Shown here piece by piece: positions 25,010 to 35,244 of a stretch of 64,000 bases of DNA. The translations under genes were made by a program, and so were the position numbers. Positions within the stretch are counted from its first letter, which is position 1. Each line of letters begins with the position of its first letter. This stretch comes from Tamarix chinensis (Eukaryota; Streptophyta; Magnoliopsida; Caryophyllales; Tamaricaceae), in assembly GCA_030549775.1 (NCBI GenBank), contig CM060174.1, positions 5,771,391 to 5,835,390 of the forward strand, in the 5' to 3' direction. The notes under the pieces are model-generated. The model did not search any database. It was not told the DNA's origin and saw only the letters and a list, made by a program, of their open reading frames with translations.

Positions 25010-25240
25010 AGTGCTATGCGGGACGGAAATAGAAAAATAAAGACAGAAAATATATAAACACATTATTAAAAAAAAATTAGAAAGTAGGTACGAAAGAAAA
25101 TGATAAAAATATTTGCACGCGCGCACGTGCACACTCGCACGTATATATTATATATATTCTAATAAAAATGGACCAAATATACTAAAATAAAGAGAGAAAA
25201 ATAAAAAAAAATTATAAAACTATTACTTATATTAGTTGTC
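25010..25240. mobile_element. Truncated copy of the hAT-type MITE family seen at 9460-9859
   Basis: 'agtgctatgcgggacgg' resembles the CAGTG-TGCACGGGGACG terminus, and 25170-25235 ('ccaaatatactaaaataaagagagaaaaataaaaaa...attacttatatta') aligns with 9605-9670. Only one terminus is recognisable. It lies inside the CACTA element. Confidence 0.5.
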
Positions 25241-25741
25241 TAGTCAATGCTCTTTCTCCGATTAATGTCTTTATCTAATCATCATCCTTACTCTTATTAA
25301 CCTATCTTAGCTGACCTATTGAAAAGTTCTAAGTTTATGTTTCGTCATAGGTTCTCAAAATATTTATTAGATGAGGAATCTTAGTAAATTATTACAAATA
25401 GTTAAATATTAAATAAATAATACAATCCAAACCTAGAGGATAGTTTCTGTACCAATCTTATGCAAAAACCCAAACAAAAAAAAAACTTTAGATATGTATA
25501 TACTCAATTATTTTTGAGTTTCCTATGCTTAAATATTTTTTTACTCAACATTTATTTATCCAATTGACTCTATTTCTCTCTTTATTTTTTTTATCCACTT
25601 TAGCCATAACATTGAAATTTATCCATGTTAATTAGGATTTTTCATGGGATGGTTATCTTGCCACATCAAATTTTATCTTATATAATTCGTATATTATATA
25701 CTCATAATGCAAATTACACACATTTTTTTATATCATAAGAT

Positions 25742-25750
<9 letters not shown>

Positions 25751-25794
<44 letters not shown>
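25751..25794. repeat. (GT)n microsatellite
   Basis: About 22 perfect GT units following a short (AT) run, within the CACTA element. Confidence 0.97.
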
Positions 25795-25797
<3 letters not shown>

Positions 25798-26107
25798 TAT
25801 AAGAATAAGTTTTCATGTGAAGTTAGGCATTGAAATTTCATTATATGGAAAATAATGAATAAAATGAAAACAAAAAAGCAATTGTAGTAGAAATAATTAG
25901 AGTGAGTGAGTTACGTTGTGTTTAGTATAAATAATTAACGTTATAATGACCAATTTTTTGTGTTTAATGGCCAATTTTTTTATCGTTAATGTCAATAAAA
26001 ATTTGAAAAAAATTATTGGTTCCCTAAAGAGTACAAACTCTCATTGTCTAGCTTTTTGATATGAATTTAGATTAATATGATTTAGTTAATTGTATATATA
26101 TTTTTAG

Positions 26108-26179
26108 GGAAAACATGTTGACGATTATCATCAACTGGAGGATGACACTGAAGAGGAGAATAAAGAAGATGATGTTTGA
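26108..26179 (+). pseudogene. Possible relic last exon of a CACTA-encoded protein
   Basis: After an acceptor-like 'atatatttttag' a 23-codon frame reads GKHVDDYHQLEDDTEEENKE and then DDV before TGA. A strongly acidic C-terminus just before the subterminal repeats would fit the last exon of a CACTA ORF. Purine-rich Lys/Ser pieces at 24610-24660 ending 'ggaggtaaat' may be an upstream exon, but I could not join them in frame. Very short, so the call is tentative. Confidence 0.3.
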
Positions 26180-26460
26180 TGCGTTTATAAAAACGCTTTT
26201 GTGAGTCGGCTTATGAAGACGGTTGATGCTTTTGTTTGTTAGCTTACTAATATGATTGATATTTTTATATATCAAATTATGAAGATGCCTGGTGCTTTTA
26301 TATATGTGTTAGCTAATAAAGATGCTTAGTGCTTTTGCTCGTAAGCTTACGAAGATGCTCGATGATTTTGCATATCAACATATGAAGATGTTTTTGTATA
26401 ATAGCCAATGATTTTGTATATCACTGTATGAAGATGTTTTTGTGTAATAGCTTATGCTAC
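26150..26460 (+). repeat. Degenerate tandem repeats 'gaagatg-ttgatgcttttg'
   Basis: Seven or so imperfect copies (about 40-55 bp) of a unit containing '(t/a)atgaagatg', '(g)atgcttttg' and '(g/t)ttagctta'. They lie just after the candidate last exon and before the right subterminal repeats of the CACTA element. Confidence 0.6.
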
Positions 26461-26649
26461 AAGTTGTTTATGTAGTATTGTACTTAAAGGACTATTATGC
26501 TTTTGGGAGGGAAACAACTAATTATTTTGTACTACACAATGATAATTATATATGGTGTAGTTAATTATATATATATATATAAGCATAAATTGTTACTACA
26601 TGTGGATATTAGATATTGTGATTACACATAATATCAATAAATTTTGTAT

Positions 26650-27160
26650 GTTTTGGCCGGTACAGGTTTTACCAATATACAGGGTTAAAATATATATATC
26701 CAACAATATATATATGTTGGCAATAAGTTTTAGTAACAGATATAATATTGTGTTTAATACTTTTACACACAAATATGATTGTGTGGTTAATTCTTTTTTG
26801 TCACAGATATAATTTTGTGTCTAATACTTTTAGTCACAAATATTATTTTATGGATAATGGTTTTAGTTATAGATATTGTTTTGTGGGTAATAATTTTAGT
26901 CACATATATTATTTTGTGGTTAATACGCTTACTTACAGATATAAGTGTGGGCATAAGTTTTACTAACAAATAAATATATGTGGGCATTATCAATTATTCC
27001 CAACAGATAATACATATTTGTGGGTAAAACTTTTAAGCACAGAGTTTTTACCCATAGTTTTGTCACAAAAAAATTCTGTCGGTAAGAGCTTTTCCCAACA
27101 GAAGAATAGCTTTTACCAACAGATAAGGCCCAGTTGGCACAAATCATTTATTTTGTAGTG
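26650..27160. repeat. CACTA 3' subterminal and terminal repeats
   Basis: About ten imperfect 40-45 bp units of the form 'tttagtcacagatataattttgtggttaata' followed by CCAACAGA-containing repeats and the TTTTGTAGTG terminus. This is longer and more regular than the left subterminal region. Confidence 0.8.
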
Positions 27161-27182
27161 ATTATTACTACATAAAATATTA

Positions 27183-29323
27183 ATATTAACACCTCATCCA
27201 CAACTCTTATAGTTAATGTAATACTTATTAGCACCTATATATATATATATATATATATTAGGCCATATTCTTGTACAAGATACCTTACTAAAATCCCCTA
27301 AGGCTCACAAAATATTAATCATGCATTAAGATCACAATGGCATAATACAACATGGATAATACCTAACATTTTCATTAATAACCAACTCCTATCTTAAACA
27401 ATATCTCCAAACAGAGCACATATTCTATCATACTTCCTTTTCATCAATCAACACAAGAATGCACATATAATATATTAAACAACATATATCAAGCATAATA
27501 CACATTAAAATGCCTAATGTGCTAACATACATTATCCATGCATTTCAGTGGGATTTAACGGTTACCTTGATTCCCGCAAAAGCTAACCTTACAGGTATTC
27601 CAGTTAAAGGTTCAAACTTTGATTATCAAAACCAATACCTAAAAATAATATCAAGACTTATTACATTAGAAATAATAAAATCAAAGAATAAGCCTTTATA
27701 ATACTTAATTAATCAAATAATTAAATTAAAATATTATTATACCTTAAAAATTATTAAAGAACTAAATCAAGAAATGCTGAGACTCATGATGCATGAGATA
27801 CATGCAAAGAATTGGGGAGGAGGGGCCCGAAGGTGGTGAAAAGAGGGAAGAATGGGCATTTTCGGGTGAGAGGTTTGGGGCTAAGAAAAATACATGATGG
27901 GGAAGGATTCGGGGACAGGGAATGGTGCAGAAGTGTAGAGGGGGTGTAGGTGGTGGTCGGGGATGGGTTGACAGCGACTAAAGGCGGTAGAGGTGGCGGC
28001 AGTGAGGCTACGAATTGGTGGTCGAAGTGGGTGTCGAGATGGGGGCTGGTGAGGAAGGAAAATGGGGAGGGAAAATGAAGGCTTTCGGGTTACGGTTTCG
28101 GCCAAATAAGGATTGGGGTGGTAGAGGGGGTTGTACGGATTATTTTGGTGGCTCAAGTGGTAGCATAGGCGGCGGAATGGCGGCGGATAAGGGCTGCACA
28201 AGGTGGTTGCCGAGAAGGGCGGGAGAGAAGAGAAAAAGAGGAGAGGAGGGAGAAGGAGGTTGCGGGGTGGCTCAATGGGGGCTGTTATGGCTCGAGGGTG
28301 AGGTAGAGGGTGGTGCAGGTGGCATTTGAGGCGGCGGAAGCGGTAGAGCTTGGCGGGGAAGCAAAAATAGGGTGAGAGAGGGGAGGAGAAGAAAGGAAAG
28401 AAGAGAGGGTCGAGGGAAGGCATTTAGGGCTCAAAAAATGACAAAATGAGCTAGAGGAAGAAGAAGAAAAAGAAGAAGGAGAGAGAGGAGGGGATAGGGC
28501 GCTCAAGGGGTGGCGGTAGGGTGGTAGGGAAATGGCCATGGCAGGGAGAGCTAGAAGAAGAGGGATGGTAGGGAATGGAGAAGGGAGAGATTGTGGGCTC
28601 GGTATGGTAGGAAAATGACGAGAAAGAGAGAGAGGGAGATAGGGGGAGGTCAACGGGGGAGACGGAATTGCAGGTGAAATGGAAAGTTGGCCAAGAATTT
28701 CATCGGGGAAGGGGGAAGAAGAAAGAAGAAAGAAAGAAGAAGAAGAAAGGGGAGGGGGAGCGGGGCACGAGCGGGCAGCCGAAGGGAGAAAATAAGCGGG
28801 CTGGCCCGGTCGGGGAAGGAAGGAAGAGAAGGAAGAACATAGTTGGGCTCGCGTAGAGGAGGAGGGGGAGACTAGGCCTGCGGCCTAGCGCGCCAGGGAG
28901 AGGAAGGGCAAGCCAGGCCACCGGTGGCCCAAGGAAGAAAAGGAGAAAGAAGGAAAAGAGAAAAAGGAGAAAGAAAAAGGGGAAAAAAGAAAAGAAAAGG
29001 GAAAATTGAATAAAATAATTTAATTGATAAAATAATAAAATAGAACAATTTTGAGTAATAAATTTATTTAATAATTTAATTTAATATAATTAAAATATAA
29101 GTGTTTAAAAGGATAATTTTAGTAAAATAATGATTTGGAAAATTATTTAAATAATAAGAGTATGATAAAATAACAAAATATTTATTTTAATTTATTAAAT
29201 ATTTATATCAAATTTTATATGCTCAAAAATCTATAAAATAATTAAAATAAATTTAAAAGCTAATTTATCCCAAATAAAATTTATTTATTAAAATATAGAC
29301 TTTTAAAAATTCGGGGGATTACA
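27183..29323 (-). mobile_element. LTR-like block, minus strand
   Basis: The minus strand starts TGTAATCCCCCGAA at 29323, continues through 300 bp of AT-rich DNA, then a pyrimidine-rich core, and may end near GGATGAGGTGTTAATA at 27183. It has the same architecture as 20038-21650. No matching target duplication was found. The Pro/Ser-rich open frames on the minus strand (27881-28653) follow from the base skew. Confidence 0.35.
27800..28990. other. Strongly purine-skewed G/A-rich tract
   Basis: For more than 1 kb the plus strand is dominated by G and A (gga, gaag, aggaga runs), in sharp contrast to the AT-rich surroundings. It gives spurious long open frames on both strands. No conserved domain is recognised. 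Confidence 0.75.
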
Positions 29324-31160
29324 AAGTTAACCTAACACAACCTAGATATGCAATGACTCAAAACCAACCTGACCAATAAAATAACTTGAAACAACACAGC
29401 CTAATCCAACCCACAACCAACCTTGCAAAGGAAAAATAATATGTAAATAATCTGACCCTATTACCACCTCTAGGTAGATGTGGTGATAAGTCTGTTTGTT
29501 TATTAACCTATGGTCAACCCGTCTAACATATGGGTTACGATGGATTGGGTTAAAAATCATGAATCATTTACTCCAATCCATAACCATGGATCTTATGGAT
29601 TGAGATAATATGGTTTGAATTAAACCATGACAATCCATTCGATCTCTCCTAATCCCTATTACTATTAATTGATAGTTTTATGTCATCAAAATCAATTATT
29701 ACATGTGTAATGTATCTAATGCTATTCTCCATATCCTAATTTATAGTTTTATATGCTAATTAGTTACTATTTTTAAATATTAAATTCAAAACATTAATTT
29801 TTTAACGAATATTTTCTAATTAATAAAATATGTAAAAAGCAAAGGAGGTATACTTATTGAGTATATAAATTTTGATTTTATTTATCTATTTTTCTTGTAT
29901 TAGTGTAAGAAGTTAGCACAATCTATCAAAATATCCGTGTATGGGATGAAGATATAAATTACCAGTACTTTCATTTTTTTGGATTTGTTGGATTTTATTT
30001 ATCAAAGTAAATTATGCTTATCTTACAACTAGTGAAATGTATTTTTTGTACATTAAAATATGGAAAAAAAAAAAAGAAAAAGAAAAAGTTGTTTTAGAGA
30101 AGTTGTGCAGAAATTCCCTTCAAGTAGAGAGGCGAAGGGTATACCAGACCTTCCACTAAGAAAGGAGTGGAATAAGAAGAAGAAAGAAAGAAGATAACAT
30201 GTAGGAATTGAAGTCTGCTAACTCTAGTACCAATCACCATGGGTGCCATTGTTGGCACCTTAGTCATTGCAGACTATCTTATCTATCTCCAAAATCCTAG
30301 ATTTCAATTTCCATTTGAAATACTCTTTTCATTGTTTACATTTCTCTTTTGCTTTTTGTTCTTGGTCAGATCATAGCAATATTTAAATTTGGGTGATGTT
30401 CAAATACATGGATTCTGTTATGTACAAATCATGATTGATGCATTAATAAGATTTTTTTTTTTTTTGCATTGTTGATGGTTGTTCTTCAATTGATTTTTTG
30501 TTTATGCTTGAAACCTTAAATTGATTTGTTGGTGGTTGTTTGTCTCTTGAGATAGGCATTCCTAGAGAAGCAGTTGTTGTAGCTTCAGATTCGTGTAGTT
30601 TTATGTTTGAACCTTAGTTAGGACACCATGGAAATTGGAAAAATAAGTGATGGCAAGTCTGGTCCTAATTGATGTAGTTTATAACTAGAAAACAGTCATA
30701 TTTGAGCCTGAATGTATTTTTTAGGCTCCTTGTGAGTTGATTTCAAAACTCATTTCTGAGATATAAGTACCCTGATTGTTATTGAATGTGTTGTAGATGC
30801 ATATCCAAATGTAAGCGACCAATTTCTTCAGTTTTTTTATCTGATCATGCAAAATAATTGAAATAAGTTTACCTGATCTGAATAGAGTGAGAAATTTCAA
30901 TAATGTTTGGTTTCACAAATTGAAAAGGATAACATTTTTGTTGCTTCATTCTGGATTGCATCCCAAACAGCAATATATGATACAAGCTACATGTTATGCC
31001 ATTAAATTGAAACCAGTGTTTGGCAAGGCTTGATGTGAACTGCATCAATAAACTAAATTGTCTAATTTAAGGTGCAACAACATGCAGTATAATTTAAACT
31101 AAATTGTCTTTACAACACATTAATGCATCTATCGCCCATCCTAACAGTTATGTGCTCTTG
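29324..31160. other. Intergenic DNA without a recognised gene
   Basis: AT-rich unique-looking sequence. A poly(A)/GAAA-rich spot lies at 30063-30090 and a T run at 30452-30464. No exon with known product. If the MULE's left terminal inverted repeat survives it should be in here, but I could not find it. Confidence 0.55.
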
Positions 31161-31164
31161 TTGT

Positions 31165-34100
31165 GATAGATTCTTGAGTAGGAATGATAGTTTGTTCTGA
31201 GACTTGACTTGAAGTTGGGAGCTGGTTTTGTTCATGACCTGCTATGCCTCTTCCTCCCCTGACCCTACCTCTTCTTTTCCTTTCTCCTTTTCCTCCCCTC
31301 CTTCCAATGCCTCCTACTCTTCCTACACTTTGTCCTTCAGCTGAAACTTGAGCTTGAGCTAGAGCTTGATCTACAACTTGAGCTACTCTTCCTCCCCTTT
31401 GTCCTCTTTCTCTACCCCTTCCTTTTATTTCATGGGGTGCCTTTCAACAAATTATAGATATGGAAAACAAGTATTAACAAGTCACAATTATAAATTATAG
31501 ATATGAAAAACAATTATGAAAACACTAAACTTATATTTATCTTTGTATCTCAAATGAACCGGTAATGATACCCTCGCATTTCGACAATAATGTTTGTTAT
31601 GTCCTATTTAACTACAATGGCTACACTGTTGTTCTTGACCTCTTCTTGAGACCTTTGAGACCTTATGACTATTTTGTGTCTCTCCTTCTTCCCTTCTTCT
31701 CTTCCTACATGGCCTTCCGCTCCATTTCCCCAATTCTGGAGGCTTAATAGGTTCCTTTACTTGTCGTGGCCACTCATTGGGACCATTTAGAATCTCCATA
31801 GTATGATTGTAAGCCTTAAGGTATATGTCTTTATTGTACCAATGGCTTACATAACCCTCAGGTACGTCCCTCATTTCCCAAATAGCAGCTATGGCATGCT
31901 CACACAGAATTCCACTCAACTGCCATGCTCTACAACTACAACTTCTAGCATCCATCCTCACTGTATATTTATCACCTAGAGGGTTATTGCCTATTTTAAC
32001 CTCATATCCATCCCTCCCATTCCACACACAATTCCATTTGGTTGCTGCTTCTTTTTTCTCGTCTACAATTTCCTGAATACGAGGGCTTAACAAGATGTCC
32101 ATATTATTAATCACTTCCCTCTTCTTGATATTCCTCTTCATGCACACCTCCCTTATATCTTCTAACATGCCTAAAATTGGTTTGTGTCTAGCTTCAATGA
32201 TACTTCCATTAAAAATCTCAGTTATATTATTTATGACATAATCACATTTACTTTCAAGCTTAAACCAAGCTTTAGATCATGTTTGATCCCTACCTTCCAA
32301 ATCCACAACAACTTCTTCATCGACTTCTTTCAATTCTCGAAGCTTATCTGAGAACATAATAAAGGTGGTGGCATTTGCAATCATCCAAAAGTGTTTTCTA
32401 TACACTATGTCATTAAACTTCTTCCTAAAATTGGCATAGATGTGTCTTGCACAACATCTATGCTCAACTTGACAAATAATACGTTTAATGGCTTCCACCA
32501 ACCCTTTCAAAAATACAAGTCAAAATCAAGCACAAAGAAAGCAAATTACTGTATAATATATTATTGCAAAGTGAAGAAAAAATACCACCAAAGACAAAAT
32601 AATACTAATATAAATTTTTTTGGTCACTAATTATTTTTAAGCCTTGACCTTGTTGTAAACCTAAGTCAGCAGCCATATGGGTTAGAAACCACACCCAATT
32701 TTTAGTGTTCTCCTTCTCAACCACCAACCATGCAACTGGAAACATCTAGTTGTTTCCATCTGCTTCCACAGCTACAAGTATTTGACCTTCAATACATCCC
32801 TTCAAATGAAATAAACACAATTAAATCTAATATTAATGTTTTTTATTAGTTGAATGTGACAAATAAAAATAGTCATGTAATCATGGAAATTACCTTCAAG
32901 AAGCAACCGCCAATCCCAATAACGGGTCTACATCCATCCTTCCACCCTTTCTTCAATGCATCAAAACACATATATTTGTCAAACACATTACTCCCTTCCT
33001 TGACCTTAAGGAAACAAGTGTTCTTTTCGTTTGCCTTTTTGATCTCAACAACATAATAAAGTCTCTCATATTGCAGCTGAAAGTCACCTTCAATTTTTAT
33101 GTAGCAAATACGTAAGGCCCTAAAACACATGTGCGTTGTTTCTTTAAGCCTAAGCTAATCCCAAACGGTAATCTTCAACTCCTTTACCTTCTAACTTGGG
33201 GCCATCTTTACTCTCTCCATATAATGCCTTGCTAGCCACTTTGCAGACAATCTATTGTTCTTATGAGTTTCCTTCTTGCATGTATGATTAGGCCCCACCT
33301 TTATGACTTGAAAGTTATTCTTTCTTTGCATCCATGATGCAGAAACATGCCAACCACATTGATTATTCTCAACGTCATACTCAAAGCACTTCACTTTAAT
33401 GTACTTTCTATCATTCTTTATAAACTTCAAACCATAGCCATTCATGATGCTATAATCATCAATGGCTATTTTGAATTCAACATTATCCATAAATTGGCAT
33501 CCAATTTATATTCTTACATCATGAGGTTTTGTGTTAGGCCTAAATGTAGAATACCTTGGTTTCTTCCCCACTCTCTCCCCATCGGATCCTGAACTAGAGG
33601 AAGGACTAGGTGGATCCCCTTCATCCCAATACTCTTCTTCATCCTCATTTCTTATTTATTCTCCTTGTGCAACTAAGGCCCACTCTTCCCTAGCTTCCCT
33701 CATGCTCTAAGTAAATTTCTTCACTTTCTCCCTTACTCATACAAAGTCCTCACCTGCAATCTGATACCCATCAACAGTGAGAACATCATCCTCATCTTCG
33801 ACATCACAGCATTCATCATCACTATCCTCATCTATTAACCTAATAGCAGCCCCACTTACACCTAAATCTGTAATTCTGCTCTCAGTAATAATGGTAGTTC
33901 CTAAGTTTTTAGCCCCATGTTCATTATTAAAATCAATACCACTATCATCAAGAAAATTCTCTATCCAAGCCACATCATCTACAATGACATCACCCACGCC
34001 CTTATCAGCCTCAATGATTGCAGTCTCACCATCATGCTCCCCACTGTAATAAGCCAAACATAAAATCCAAAATTTAAGAGATAATAAATATAATGTACAA

Positions 34101-34539
34101 CAAACAACTTCCAACAAAAAGTAAGACGAAGTGATAAACAAAAGATAGCAGCATTGAGGGCCCTCATATATTTAATGAAAAAAAATAACAGAAAGTGATA
34201 GAAACATGTAGTCCTAATATATACTCAAAATAGAATAATCCAAAAATCAAGAAGTTGTACCCTCTAAATTAATCAGACACTTAATTAATCAAACCCTTAA
34301 CTAAAGTCAGTAAACTATAAATTAATCAAACACTAAAGGAATAAACATTATACCCTCTCTTTATTCGAGCCAATTTTCTCTCACATTACTAGCCCTAAAT
34401 ATAGAGAAAACCCTAAAAGGAAGAAAGTGCAAAGCATGAAACACTGAAAAGCACTTCAAAAAACTTACCTATCATATTCCTCATGGCCGACTATGTTTGG
34501 GTTGGAAGGAACTGCACTTCGCGTCTTCCTCTTCCCCAT
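31165..34539 (-). pseudogene. MULE (Mutator-like) transposase, decayed
   Basis: Mutator-like DNA transposase read on the minus strand. Exon 1 is 34539-34469 (MGKRKTRSAVPSNPNIVG...), next exon from about 34045, an acidic segment ending near 33740. Then a MuDR-type N-terminal region with a Cys/His cluster (33490-33191), and the DDE core (33130-32300) with RPVIGIGGCFLK, MFPVAWLVVEKEN and IISDQK. Then a SWIM zinc finger (CSCRAWQLSGILCEHAIAA, near 31930), a CCHC-like knuckle CSHC-IGHNKHYC (31620-31570) and an Arg/Gly-rich tail (31440-31170). Breaks: stops after GEDFV and in the WALVAQGE region; TAG where Gln is expected in NNQMFP; and the first catalytic Asp of the usual GLDG is Gly (GIGG). Not functional. 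The element points away from the ACD11-like gene. Confidence 0.88.
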
Positions 34540-34859
34540 GGCTGTGCAATTTCGAAGACGAACTGAACTTCGCATCTTCCTCTTCTCCATGGCTATAGAG
34601 AATGAAAAAGGAAGAAAGAGCAGAGTATGAAACGATAAAAAAGAAGCGCAAGTACGAAAGAAGAAGTAAGAACATGGAGACTACCTACTCAATGATCCAC
34701 GACGAAGCACAACCTCTAGTTCTCGCTCCCTCTGTCGCAGACAAAAATATCGTCTTTAACTCTCTCTTTTTTTCTGTTTGGTTTTATGAGATTAAACACT
34801 TCAAAGTTTGTTTCATTCAGTTCAAAAATAATAATAATACTATTGTACTGAGTATATTA

Positions 34860-35045
34860 CATGATATAAAATACCAAAATAATAATATTTTAATATTTTC
34901 TGGTAGTTTCGGTAAGTATTTAGCCGATAGTTCCTTATTCGAATAAAAAAACTTAATATATATTTCTAAATAAAAAAATAAAAAAACGTTTATTCTTTTA
35001 TTGAAACAACCCCAAACGTTTATTTCTTAATATAGTTTTACTCGT
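34860..35045 (-). repeat. MULE terminal inverted repeat (5' side of transposase)
   Basis: The minus strand reads 'ctatattaagaaataaacgttt', 'gaataaggaactatcgg', 'ctaaatactt' and 'gaaaatattaaaatattatta', the same order as the relic at 12785-12990. Its outer end is about 200 bp upstream of the ACD11-like start codon. The partner repeat on the left was not found, so no 9-bp duplication can be shown. Confidence 0.65.
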
Positions 35046-35244
35046 TTACCTTTCTACGTTGTATGCGCCGAGGCAGAGCATCCGGCTTCATGCACCAACT
35101 CCGCGTCGCTGGCAAATTTCAACGGACCTGTTAGCGCCCCCTTTAAAACGAAAATACACTTTTCACGGTCCACGGAATCAACGTTATATTTCCATCTCTC
35201 TTCCTCCAACTTTCTCTCAAAGCCTCGTCTTTGTTTCGAATAAA

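Larger units (their letters stand above)
19207..27160. mobile_element. Complete CACTA-type DNA transposon, 7954 bp, with captured gene fragment
   Basis: Left end CACTACAAAATATATGACTT; the reverse complement of the right end is CACTACAAAATAAATGATTT. The terminal inverted repeat is about 28 bp with four mismatches (..TATGCCAAC / ..TGTGCCAAC). A 3-bp duplication ATT (19204-19206 and 27161-27163) flanks it, as expected for the CACTA superfamily (En/Spm). Both ends carry many subterminal copies of CCAACAGA / TCTGTTGG and 'ttttgtgggtaat' (19230-19450 and 26650-27140). I find no recognisable transposase domain, so it is probably non-autonomous. Its interior holds an LTR-like block, a broken accA copy, a hAT fragment, possible relic exons and a GT microsatellite. 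Confidence 0.9.

Noticed and set aside
26650..26970. A CRISPR-like array
   Set aside because: The units are degenerate with no distinct spacers, and they form the subterminal repeats of a CACTA element in a plant genome.
27881..28653. Proline- and serine-rich open frames on the minus strand and Gly/Glu-rich frames on the plus strand
   Set aside because: They follow from the purine-skewed composition. Frames are open on both strands at once and none has a recognisable motif.
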